Shown in pieces: positions 1 through 6,456 of a DNA stretch of 21,380 nt (positions within the stretch are counted from its first letter, which is position 1; each line of letters starts with the position of its first letter). The position numbers and the translations under genes are program-made. Origin of the DNA: an uncultured Lachnospiraceae bacterium (GTDB lineage Bacteria > Bacillota > Clostridia > Lachnospirales > Lachnospiraceae); the NCBI GenBank assembly GCA_902476645.1, contig CABSEG010000048.1, positions 1 through 21,380 on the forward strand. Direction: 5' to 3'. The notes under the pieces are model-generated. The model was not told the DNA's origin. It saw nothing but the letters and a program-made list of their open reading frames with translations, and made no database searches.

Positions 1-709
1 CCAGAAAGGCTGGCGTATTGGAAGTACTGCTTCCATGATGGCTCACCTTCAACACTTCAGCCTCCAGTACCTCCCCGGACTTTAGCATATCCTCTTCTGC
101 TGCTGTCTCGGCGTCTCCGCAGAACAAAAAACTGTCATCCCCATAGGTGACCCGCACTCCCACAGACCAATCGTTTAAGTTGTCCCCATAATCTTTTACC
201 GGGGCTACAATAGAAAATTCCGCATCCGCTCCAAGCTTATAATTCTTCCCTACTTCTGCCAAAGTTACGGACAGTTTCTTTTCCCGGGCTGCCTCCAGCA
301 TATCCTCATAGACAGCAGTCGTATGAATCTTGTCCGGAAGAATCAATGTTCCCACCTCATACTGCCGTATCACAGCCCCCATAGCTCCGATATGATCCTC
401 ATGAGGATGCGTTCCGATGACATAATCCAGTTTTTCGATTCCCTGTTCTTCCAGATAGGTCAAAACCATTTCTTGATCTTCCCAATTTCCAGCATCAATC
501 AGCATTGCCCGCTCCTCAGTCTGAATCAGCGTGCAATCCGCCTGTCCCACATCCAGAAAATGCACCTGCATTCCCAACTTTTCAGACTTTACTGTTTTTT
601 CCCGCCCATATGCTTCCTGACCGCAGCCAGTCAGAAAAACACAAAGCATAAATCCCAGAACCATCATGCTCTTGGCAATGATTTTTACTTTTTGTTTTTT
701 TTCCATCAT
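1..709 (-). CDS. MBL-fold hydrolase lipoprotein, ComEC C-terminal-domain-like (3' end cut by window)
   Basis: The first 236 codons are visible and the gene runs off the left edge. The N-terminus has a short basic stretch, a hydrophobic segment and a lipobox (Leu-Thr-Gly-Cys, Cys at about residue 29), so a surface lipoprotein is expected. The mature part carries FLDVGQAD, the metal-binding GTHPHEDHIG motif, FCGDAE and SHHGSSTSN. This set is typical of the metallo-beta-lactamase domain of ComEC/Rec2-like proteins, here as a stand-alone domain without ComEC's membrane channel. In this family the domain is a metal-dependent hydrolase, often of nucleic acids or phosphoesters; the substrate is not evident here. 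The ATG at 709 is chosen because GGAG lies 7 bases upstream; the next codon is also ATG. It appears monocistronic, starting downstream of the tRNA terminator. Confidence 0.88.
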   Translation of the reverse strand, partial: MMEKKQKVKIIAKSMMVLGFMLCVFLTGCGQEAYGREKTVKSEKLGMQVHFLDVGQADCTLIQTEERAMLIDAGNWEDQEMVLTYLEEQGIEKLDYVIGTHPHEDHIGAMGAVIRQYEVGTLILPDKIHTTAVYEDMLEAAREKKLSVTLAEVGKNYKLGADAEFSIVAPVKDYGDNLNDWSVGVRVTYGDDSFLFCGDAETAAEEDMLKSGEVLEAEVLKVSHHGSSTSNTPAFL

Positions 710-739
710 GTCTCTTCTCCTGTCATGAATCCGATGTCG

Positions 740-768
740 ATTGTCAGTAATGATAGCTTATTTTTCAA
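740..768 (-). promoter_or_regulatory. candidate sigma-A promoter for the MBL lipoprotein gene
   Basis: On the minus strand TTGAAA (763-768) is followed after 17 bases by GACAAT (740-745). The -35 is good and the -10 is weak (4 of 6). It sits between the tRNA terminator and the start codon at 709, leaving a leader of about 25 bases. Confidence 0.4.
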
Positions 769-815
769 GGATAGCAAATGAAATAAACCATAGGAACATA
801 AAATCTTACAGCAAC

Positions 816-842
816 AAAAAAGACAGAGAAGAACTCTCTGTC
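816..842 (-). terminator. Rho-independent terminator after tRNA-Gly
   Basis: An 8-bp perfect stem (GACAGAGA / TCTCTGTC, 822-829 with 835-842) and a 5-base loop are followed on the minus strand by six T (816-821). It lies just past the 3' end of the tRNA gene. Confidence 0.85.
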
Positions 843-847
843 AAAAA

Positions 848-918
848 AGCAGATAGCGGGAATCGAACCCGTCTCTCCAGCTTGGGAAGCTAGCGTTCTA
901 CCGATGAACTATATCTGC
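848..918 (-). tRNA. tRNA-Gly, anticodon CCC
   Basis: The minus strand folds as a cloverleaf. The 7-bp acceptor stem is GCAGATA/TATCTGC with discriminator T. The anticodon stem CTAGC/GCTGG closes the loop TTCCCAA, giving anticodon CCC (reads GGG). The T-loop is TTCGATT on an ACGGG/CCCGC stem, whose outermost pair is an A-C mismatch. The variable loop has 4 bases. CCA is not encoded; the 3' end runs straight into T residues and the terminator at 816-842. Confidence 0.93.
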
Positions 919-930
919 GTCAACAATATT

Positions 931-958
931 ATTATACACTTTTTTCAGCATTTGTCAA
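931..958 (-). promoter_or_regulatory. sigma-A promoter for tRNA-Gly
   Basis: Perfect TTGACA (953-958) and perfect TATAAT (931-936) on the minus strand are separated by 16 bases, with 12 bases from the -10 to the mature tRNA. The promoter is embedded in the last codons of the thioesterase gene: the TAA stop of that gene is part of the -10 box. Confidence 0.85.
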
Positions 959-1366
959 GCCTAAAAAACGCTGATGCCACTGTGGATTTGTCTTCTTCAG
1001 AGAAACCAGCTTCTTATTTGTATCCAGAAAGCAATGCTTTGTGTCTCCCACACACCGCACCTCTCCAGACTTTTTATCCCGTATCTCATAATGAAGCGTC
1101 ATAGTGATCCCATTATAGTGAACAAGTGTGGTTTCGATGGACACGGTTTCTCCAAAGCGTACCATCGCCTTATACTGACTTTTTACCTCCAGTACCGCGC
1201 AGGCAATTCCAGACTCCTCCAGCGCCTGGTATGGCATCCCGGCTTGCTCCATCATATCCACTCTGGCTTCCTCAAACCACCGGATATAATTGGAATGGTG
1301 TATGATTCCCATTCTATCTGTCTCATAATACTGAGCTTTATGTTCATATGGATGAAAGCGCCCCAT
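932..1366 (-). CDS. acyl-CoA thioesterase, YbgC/FadM (4HBT hot-dog) family
   Basis: The 144-residue protein has the usual length of a single hot-dog-fold thioesterase. The N-terminal signature is clear: YYETDRMGIIHHSNY with the family's catalytic Asp at residue 17, followed by WFEEAR. Members hydrolyse acyl-CoA thioesters in the cytoplasm, usually as homotetramers; the chain specificity cannot be read from sequence. ATG 1366 is chosen because GGAGG lies 9 bases upstream. An ATG five bases earlier is out of frame. The gene has its own promoter (1401-1428). No terminator separates it from the tRNA gene, so read-through transcripts into the tRNA are possible. Confidence 0.9.
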   Translation of the reverse strand: MGRFHPYEHKAQYYETDRMGIIHHSNYIRWFEEARVDMMEQAGMPYQALEESGIACAVLEVKSQYKAMVRFGETVSIETTLVHYNGITMTLHYEIRDKKSGEVRCVGDTKHCFLDTNKKLVSLKKTNPQWHQRFLGLTNAEKSV

Positions 1367-1400
1367 CTCATCCTTCCTCCTTTTTCTCTATTTCTGTACT

Positions 1401-1428
1401 ATTATACCTCTTTTCCAGCGTTTTTCAA
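1401..1428 (-). promoter_or_regulatory. sigma-A promoter for the thioesterase gene
   Basis: TTGAAA (1423-1428), a 16-base spacer, then perfect TATAAT (1401-1406) on the minus strand, about 35 bases upstream of the start codon and ahead of its AAGGAGG ribosome site. Confidence 0.75.
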
Positions 1429-1504
1429 CTCTTAATTTTCCTGCTGCCTCCACGTTTCAGGCGGTTCTATTTGATAAAGTAACTATTACCGATTAAATAT
1501 GATT

Positions 1505-1533
1505 TTGACATGTTTTTTGAATCGTGCTATTAT
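1505..1533 (+). promoter_or_regulatory. sigma-A promoter for the HMA protein gene
   Basis: Perfect TTGACA (1505-1510), an exact 17-base spacer, and TATTAT (1528-1533; 5 of 6). The expected start site falls inside the palindrome at 1536-1553, so a bound regulator would block initiation. Confidence 0.8.
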
Positions 1534-1535
1534 TT

Positions 1536-1553
1536 AGTTAGCGAAAACTAACT
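1536..1553. promoter_or_regulatory. palindromic operator-like site over the HMA start site
   Basis: AGTTAG and CTAACT form a perfect 6-bp inverted repeat separated by CGAAAA, immediately downstream of the -10 box. The half-site resembles the TTAG-rich dyads bound by DtxR/MntR-type metal repressors, which would fit the metal-binding product. That regulator assignment is an inference; no regulator gene is in the window. Confidence 0.5.
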
Positions 1554-1603
1554 CTTAACAATAAATCTACACAAATTAGACGAAAAACAGGAGGTATATG
1601 GAT

Positions 1604-1861
1604 ATGACAAAGTATACAGTTATGGTAGATGGCATGCAGTGCGGCATGTGTGAGGCTCATATAAACGATGCGATCAGAACGGCTTTTCCCATCAAAAAAG
1701 TGACTTCCTCACATACCAAAAAACGGACCATCATTCTTTCTGAAGAGCCAATCAATGAACAAATTCTAAAAAAAGTCATCAACAACACCGGATATACTGT
1801 TCTTTCCGTGGAAAGTGAACCCTATGAAAAGAAAGGGCTGTTCTCAAGATTTAGCAAATAG
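1604..1861 (+). CDS. stand-alone heavy-metal-associated (HMA) domain protein
   Basis: A small ferredoxin-fold HMA protein (85 residues from ATG 1604). The metal site GMQCGMC (Cys13, Cys16) sits in the first loop, as in CopZ-type chaperones, and the TGYTV segment near the end matches the last strand of the fold. The usual copper form is GMTCxxC; the CGMC-E-H variant leaves the metal uncertain. The basic tail ends KKGLFSRFSK. ATG 1598 also opens this frame but is only 3 bases from AGGAGG, whereas 1604 has the ideal 9-base gap, so 1604 is preferred. No P-type ATPase or partner gene is adjacent. It is convergent with the RiPP operon. Confidence 0.8.
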   Translation: MTKYTVMVDGMQCGMCEAHINDAIRTAFPIKKVTSSHTKKRTIILSEEPINEQILKKVINNTGYTVLSVESEPYEKKGLFSRFSK

Positions 1862-1880
1862 ACTTTTTGCATATGAGCCA

Positions 1881-1926
1881 TCTAAAAACCTCCTTTCGGA
1901 ACGCTCACTTGTTCCGGAAGGAGGTT
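1881..1926 (-). terminator. Rho-independent terminator of the RiPP operon
   Basis: A 16-bp stem (1887-1902 with 1911-1926, one mismatch) with an 8-base loop is followed on the minus strand by a short T-run ending in TTTTTAGA (1881-1888). The stem begins within the TAA stop of the S26 protease gene. On the plus strand no T-run follows, so termination of the convergent HMA gene here is not supported. Confidence 0.8.
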
Positions 1927-2386
1927 AATGCAGCATATGCCAAAGATGGAGCACATAGATTCGTTTTTTCACGATTCTACTCCAAACATGACGAAAAAAC
2001 AGATTCCAAAAATCAAATCTGGAAATCCATTTCCCATTTCTTTTGATCTTTATTGCCACGGCATCAATCTGCTCAAAAGATATGGGACCTTCCAAAACAT
2101 TTTGAGCATCTCCTGCCATATAGCATCTCCTTTTCCCTTTTTTGCATACTCGGTGCAACACATACTGTCCGTTTTTCCGATGATACAAAACAATATCCCC
2201 TCTGGCTGCGCTGCCAGCCGCGGGAGCAAGCAGCACAAAATCCCGCCCATGGATTAAAAAGGGCCTCATGCTGTTTCCCGATATCGGGATCACCGCTTTT
2301 TTTCCCTCATTGATCAGGAAAAGCATTTCATCCAGATATTCTTTTGTATCCACGCATCGGATTTCCTTTTTTCGCTGTCTTTCCAT
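1925..2386 (-). CDS. S24/S26-family serine protease (signal-peptidase-like), RiPP-associated
   Basis: The 153-residue protein has signal-peptidase boxes: GNSMRP with catalytic Ser39, RGDIVLY (62-68), YVLHRV (75-80) and AGD (91-93). Where bacterial type I enzymes have a catalytic Lys, this protein has His78 (HRV), as in the SipW/ER-type branch, implying a Ser-His mechanism. It lacks an N-terminal membrane anchor; the C-terminal 30 residues are aromatic and basic and might bind membrane peripherally. It is the last gene of the operon, one base after the ABC stop. Inference: it cleaves the leader of the peptide encoded at 6168-6443 rather than ordinary secreted proteins. Confidence 0.78.
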   Translation of the reverse strand: MERQRKKEIRCVDTKEYLDEMLFLINEGKKAVIPISGNSMRPFLIHGRDFVLLAPAAGSAARGDIVLYHRKNGQYVLHRVCKKGKRRCYMAGDAQNVLEGPISFEQIDAVAIKIKRNGKWISRFDFWNLFFRHVWSRIVKKRIYVLHLWHMLH

Positions 2387-2387
2387 C

Positions 2388-4118
2388 TCATCGCTCGCTT
2401 TCTATTACCCTGCATGCTTCAATCCGGTAAATTCTATCGCAAAACTTCAGAGCACTCTCTCTGTGGGAAGCTAGAATGCAGATACTGGACTTTGCAGCCT
2501 CCCGAATATGATTTAGCACCTCTTGCCCCGTCTTTTCATCTAACGCAGAAGTTCCTTCGTCAAAAAGGATAATCGGTGCCTTTTTCAAAATGGCTCTTGC
2601 AATGGCGATGCGCTGAGACTGTCCCTCGGAAAGTCCGAGCCCTTGTTCCCCCACTTTGCTTTTAATCCCATCTGGCAAAGATGAAACAAACTTCCAAGCG
2701 CATGCGGCCCTCAGTGCATGCTCCAGTTCTTCATCCGATGCCTCCGGTTTAATCATGCGCAAGTTTTCATCAATCGTTCCGGAAAATACCGTATTGCCTT
2801 GAGGTACATAGGAAAAAAATCGTCTGGTGCCCGGCCCCAGCTCTTCTTCATTTCCTTCCTGATCTCTGATTATGGCTGAGCCCTTTACCGGATTCAAGAG
2901 CCCCAACAGAATCCGCATCAGCGTAGTCTTCCCAACCCCGGATTCACCCACAAGGCCGATGACTTCCCCTGGTTTGGCATAGAAACTGCAATTCTCCAGA
3001 ATGACTTTATCCCTCTGATAAAAAAAAGTTACATTTTTTAACTGAATCTCAACCCCCCTATCTGCCTGCTGTTCGATCTTCTCAATTTGCTTCCGATTTC
3101 CCTCTTCTTCTTTTGAGAGACCTGTCACCTCCATGATTCTCCCTGCAGACGTGGTGGCGCGGACCGCTGATGGCACCAGCTTAATCAGCCCTTGAAAGTC
3201 ACTGGACAGAGTTTTTGCCAATTGAAGAAACAAAACCATGGTTCCATATGTAATATGCCCTGTCCAAAGTCGATACACGCCCCATCCCATACAAAAAAGA
3301 GAAACGCACAGAGACATGACGCTAAGAAAGGCTGAAGTGCTGACTGTGAACAGATTATATTCCATGGCAGTTTGAATATATCTTTTTTGTACACTTCTTA
3401 ATCGATTTCCAAACAGATCTACCAAATGAAACGCCTTAATAGACTGCATATGTTGAAAAGATTCCTGTGTAAATCCCATCATATCGCTGCTGGCCTTTAG
3501 CATCCTCTTATTCTGCTCCCTCATGTTCCAGAGCAGAACTCTGGAAACAACTACCGTGATCGGAGCGCTGCAAAGAGCAATCAACGCCATCATGGGATCA
3601 TAATATAAAATAATGCACAGGCTTCCCAGAAAATGTACCGATTTCATCAGCAAATTTGGAATCCATCCTAAAACACTACTTCCGATCGTAGATACGTCTC
3701 CATTGGTACGGTTTAAAAGATCTCCGCTGTGAAAGGCCGTCATATCCTCCCACTTGGTGTTTAAGATCTCCCGGTAGACGTCTGATAGGATTTCACTGTT
3801 GATCTTTAAACTGACTTTCGCCAGCATCCGGCTCATCAGACAGTTCTGGCCAATCCCGCAAAATCCAATGACCACATACAAGGTTCCCATATGTATCAGC
3901 GGACTCTGATCATACTGAGTCACCGCGTCAATGACATATTTGGAAAAAACGCTTCCCGCCAATCCAAGACAAACCCCCAGCACTCCCAAAAAACTATAGA
4001 GTCCTATGGCCTTTTTATACCTTCTGACATACTGCATCAGCCACGAAATCTCTTTTTTCAATTCCCCGAAATCTCCTTGCCGAAGCTTTCTTTTGACCCT
4101 GTCCCATCCTTTCATCAC
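2388..4118 (-). CDS. ABC exporter, fused membrane and ATPase domains
   Basis: A 576-residue half-transporter of the type that works as a homodimer. Residues of about 35-325 form the six-helix exporter domain. The ATPase domain follows with Walker A GESGVGKTT (391-399), Q-loop VPQ (about 438), signature LSEGQ (496-500), Walker B IILFDE (516-521) and the switch His in ASHR (about 552). There is no N-terminal C39 peptidase domain, so leader removal must come from another protein; the adjacent S26 protease is the obvious candidate. GTG 4118 has GGAGG at 9 bases; ATG 4115 is one codon later. The start overlaps the radical SAM stop, indicating translational coupling. The likely role is export of the modified peptide. 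Confidence 0.88.
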   Translation of the reverse strand: MMKGWDRVKRKLRQGDFGELKKEISWLMQYVRRYKKAIGLYSFLGVLGVCLGLAGSVFSKYVIDAVTQYDQSPLIHMGTLYVVIGFCGIGQNCLMSRMLAKVSLKINSEILSDVYREILNTKWEDMTAFHSGDLLNRTNGDVSTIGSSVLGWIPNLLMKSVHFLGSLCIILYYDPMMALIALCSAPITVVVSRVLLWNMREQNKRMLKASSDMMGFTQESFQHMQSIKAFHLVDLFGNRLRSVQKRYIQTAMEYNLFTVSTSAFLSVMSLCVSLFCMGWGVYRLWTGHITYGTMVLFLQLAKTLSSDFQGLIKLVPSAVRATTSAGRIMEVTGLSKEEEGNRKQIEKIEQQADRGVEIQLKNVTFFYQRDKVILENCSFYAKPGEVIGLVGESGVGKTTLMRILLGLLNPVKGSAIIRDQEGNEEELGPGTRRFFSYVPQGNTVFSGTIDENLRMIKPEASDEELEHALRAACAWKFVSSLPDGIKSKVGEQGLGLSEGQSQRIAIARAILKKAPIILFDEGTSALDEKTGQEVLNHIREAAKSSICILASHRESALKFCDRIYRIEACRVIESER

Positions 4119-5254
4119 CTGTCGTTTCCTCCATTGAGCAAACGAAGCTGCTCTTCATATTCTTTTCTCATAGCCTCTGCCATCTTGCAGACATACTCCG
4201 GCTTTCTCTCAAAGCCTCCCGTTTCTGCCTGACACATAGCCGCACACACTCTGCAAAAGCCCCGGTCCTTACAGTTCGCACACTCCTCTGGAAGCCGGAT
4301 ATTCCCCATCTGTCCATGTATCTTTTGCCAGGCTCCCCAGAAGCCTTCTTCCTCCAAATCTGCCTCAGGTTCCGTCATCAACCCACAAGGGCGCATTTTA
4401 CCATCCCAGGTAATCCAATAGGCTCCTCTTCCCGCCTGGCACATACTCCTTCTTCTGAGCTCCTCATCTTCATTTTCAGATAAATAGGGTTCTCCCTGAA
4501 ACCGCCGCTTTGCTCTCGCTTCAAACTCTTCATCTGAAAATCGTATCCGCTCACATCTGACCGTACAGCGCCCTGCCTCCTCTGCCGTCAATCTTCCCTG
4601 ATTGATTCCCACATCTTGTTCAGATAAGCGAATTTGCGGAAACATATAGGCACTCATCTCTAAAAGCGTTTCCTCTCTTCTGCTAAAATCACAGACCTCC
4701 TCTATATCCAAATAATTACAGGGCGTAATGGTCATGGTAATGCGCACCCGCAGTCCAAGTCTCTTTAATTGATGGATGGACTTGCTTACCTGCTCCCTGG
4801 CCGGAACGCCGCACAGACTGCGGTAAGTCTCCTGGGAACCTCCGTAAAGGGAAACATTTATGCAGGCAGGCGGGTACAACCGGAAGCAGTCTAAAATCTT
4901 CTCATTCAGAAGAGATCCGTTGGTATTGATCGTTATGCGAAATCCCATTTTCGCAAGACTTACGTACAACTCCAAAAAATCCTCTCGAAGCATTACCTCC
5001 CCACCGGTCAGCAACAGAAACAAAGTGCCTCGCTTCTTTGCCTCCTCTGCCAGAGCAAGCCATTGCTCCTTGGTAAGTTCCCATTTCTTTAATTCTCTCT
5101 CTTCTGCCCTTCCATGTACATAACACATGCTGCAGTGAAAATTGCAGCGGGAGGTCAGTTCAAAGGTCCCGTTTATGGGAATTCCAAGCTGACATCCTTT
5201 GGCAGACATATATCTGCTGATCAAAAATTGATGCTGTAATTCTTTTTGTTCCAT
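4115..5254 (-). CDS. radical SAM / SPASM-domain peptide maturase
   Basis: The 379-residue enzyme has the radical SAM cluster motif CNFHCSMC (Cys37, Cys41, Cys44), the TGGE motif for SAM binding (about 83-86) and a TNG motif at 111-113. The C-terminal SPASM domain fits the CX9-15GX4C rule (Cys272, Gly285, Cys290), followed by Cys325, 328, 334, 337, 341 and 356, enough ligands for two auxiliary iron-sulfur clusters. SPASM enzymes typically install thioether, C-C or C-O links in ribosomal peptides by H-atom abstraction. Its neighbours (PqqD-like protein, small Cys peptide, exporter) make the 91-residue peptide the expected substrate. It starts 3 bases after the HprK-like gene. The exact bond formed cannot be predicted. 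Confidence 0.9.
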   Translation of the reverse strand: MEQKELQHQFLISRYMSAKGCQLGIPINGTFELTSRCNFHCSMCYVHGRAEERELKKWELTKEQWLALAEEAKKRGTLFLLLTGGEVMLREDFLELYVSLAKMGFRITINTNGSLLNEKILDCFRLYPPACINVSLYGGSQETYRSLCGVPAREQVSKSIHQLKRLGLRVRITMTITPCNYLDIEEVCDFSRREETLLEMSAYMFPQIRLSEQDVGINQGRLTAEEAGRCTVRCERIRFSDEEFEARAKRRFQGEPYLSENEDEELRRRSMCQAGRGAYWITWDGKMRPCGLMTEPEADLEEEGFWGAWQKIHGQMGNIRLPEECANCKDRGFCRVCAAMCQAETGGFERKPEYVCKMAEAMRKEYEEQLRLLNGGNDR

Positions 5255-5257
5255 ATT

Positions 5258-6136
5258 TTATTCTTCTCCGTTGATTGTCTGCTCTAATACATCTACTGCG
5301 GAAGCATCCGGCAGACAGGCAAAATAATAGACCGGAACCTGTTGAATCAGACGCAGCAACACGTCCAATATATGTTCCAGGCCTTTTTTATCCCATTGAT
5401 TTACACTGCACTCAGAAAGCAGAAGCCGAAGAGCTTCACCGCCATGAATACGCCGGATGCAATTTTCTCTTCCCTGGCGTAAAACTGCGATGGCCCGTAA
5501 TGGAACTTTTCGATTCAAAGAAATGCCTGAGGAACCGCAAAACGGAAGTCCATAGGCCCATACCTCTTCTCCTTCGAAGGCGAGAATGCTTCTGTCCCCG
5601 TTTATAAGCTCCACTTCACGACGATTTCTCTTCCAGAGCTCTGCCTGAGTCGATTTTCCAGTCCCAGAAGGGGCAGAGAACAGAACGCCCTCGCCCTTGT
5701 AGGAGATGAAAGAAGCATGTAGAATCACGCGTCCATATGCGGCCATGATGTGCGTTAAGTCCATAGCTGAAAAAATCTCTCTTTCCAAAACCTCTCTTTT
5801 TTTCTGTTTTAACCAGACCTTGCAGTGATTACTCTGCTCTTCATCCCATTCTATACAAGACTTTCCGAAAGCTCCTTCACCTGGATTTTTAAAATATCCA
5901 GCATAGCATATGAGCTTTTTTCCTTTTCGGTATACCTGATTCCGGCAGCTTCCAAATATGTATTCACCACAAACGGCAGGAAGATTCTCTCCGATATGAA
6001 AGTCAATTCGTACATGTTTCTCTTTGGTCTCTGCCTCAAATTTTTTATATGGATCTTCATATAACACCTGGTATCCAGTTGCCAAATGCACTCCCAAAAA
6101 AATATCCGCAATCTTATAACATGTAAATTCTCTCAT
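5258..6136 (-). CDS. HPr kinase/phosphorylase-like P-loop protein (RiPP-associated)
   Basis: A 292-residue protein with an HprK-C-like core. ILHAS (138-142) precedes a P-loop SAPSGTGKST (154-163), then INGD (178-181), with a C-terminal half like compact HprK homologues found in peptide clusters rather than full sugar-regulation HprK. The N-terminal ~130 residues have no recognisable domain. In paeninodin-type lasso clusters a related kinase phosphorylates a Ser of the peptide; the same chemistry here is an inference. The precursor has a C-terminal Ser91 and other Ser residues as possible targets. AGGAG lies 9 bases before ATG 6136. It is 31 bases downstream of the peptide gene. Confidence 0.8.
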   Translation of the reverse strand: MREFTCYKIADIFLGVHLATGYQVLYEDPYKKFEAETKEKHVRIDFHIGENLPAVCGEYIFGSCRNQVYRKGKKLICYAGYFKNPGEGAFGKSCIEWDEEQSNHCKVWLKQKKREVLEREIFSAMDLTHIMAAYGRVILHASFISYKGEGVLFSAPSGTGKSTQAELWKRNRREVELINGDRSILAFEGEEVWAYGLPFCGSSGISLNRKVPLRAIAVLRQGRENCIRRIHGGEALRLLLSECSVNQWDKKGLEHILDVLLRLIQQVPVYYFACLPDASAVDVLEQTINGEE

Positions 6137-6167
6137 TGATTGCTGCTCCTGTACAGAACTTGATAAA

Positions 6168-6443
6168 TCAAGACAAGCCCTGGAGACTGTTCACAATATC
6201 CACCGCCGGATTATGATAACACTCAAATTCATTTTGACACATGGAACCCTCCACTCCCACGTTCGCTATAAAGCTTACGCCAGCTATCACATTCGTATAT
6301 GGTCCCTGTAAAATGCCGTCTCCTCCAGTGGCAATCTCGTTACAAACGACTCCCTCTTCTAAAACGTAGTTGCATGCCGCTATCGCTGAACTTAATGTAA
6401 TCTCTTCAAACATCACTTGAGGTTTCTTATAACTCTTCTTCAT
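6168..6443 (-). CDS. candidate RiPP precursor peptide, 91 residues
   Basis: The small ORF has a good ribosome site (AGGAG) and sits in the middle of the maturation operon. The N-terminus KKSYKKPQVMFEEITLSS is a charged leader-like segment; a small-residue stretch AIAAC follows at 20-24. The remainder has four Cys (24, 34, 69, 75), is Gly- and Asn-rich (ATGGDGILQGP), and includes ECYHNP near residues 74-79. The AIA-A context fits signal-peptidase-like cleavage rules although there is no hydrophobic signal segment. Its place beside radical SAM, PqqD and protease genes is the main evidence that it is the substrate. I recognise the general leader style (KKP...E...L...IAA-C) from other gut Clostridia but cannot name the family. 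Confidence 0.75.
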   Translation of the reverse strand: MKKSYKKPQVMFEEITLSSAIAACNYVLEEGVVCNEIATGGDGILQGPYTNVIAGVSFIANVGVEGSMCQNEFECYHNPAVDIVNSLQGLS

Positions 6444-6456
6444 ATCCTCGTATCTC

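Noticed and set aside
323..781. 152-codon plus-strand ORF at the left end
   Set aside because: It is antisense to the MBL lipoprotein gene, which has clear family motifs and a good ribosome site.
974..1435. 153-codon plus-strand ORF
   Set aside because: It is antisense to the thioesterase, which is well supported; no ribosome site is present.
1887..1926. Bidirectional terminator for the HMA gene
   Set aside because: The stem is shared, but on the plus strand it is followed by AATGCAGC rather than a T-run, so only minus-strand termination is supported.
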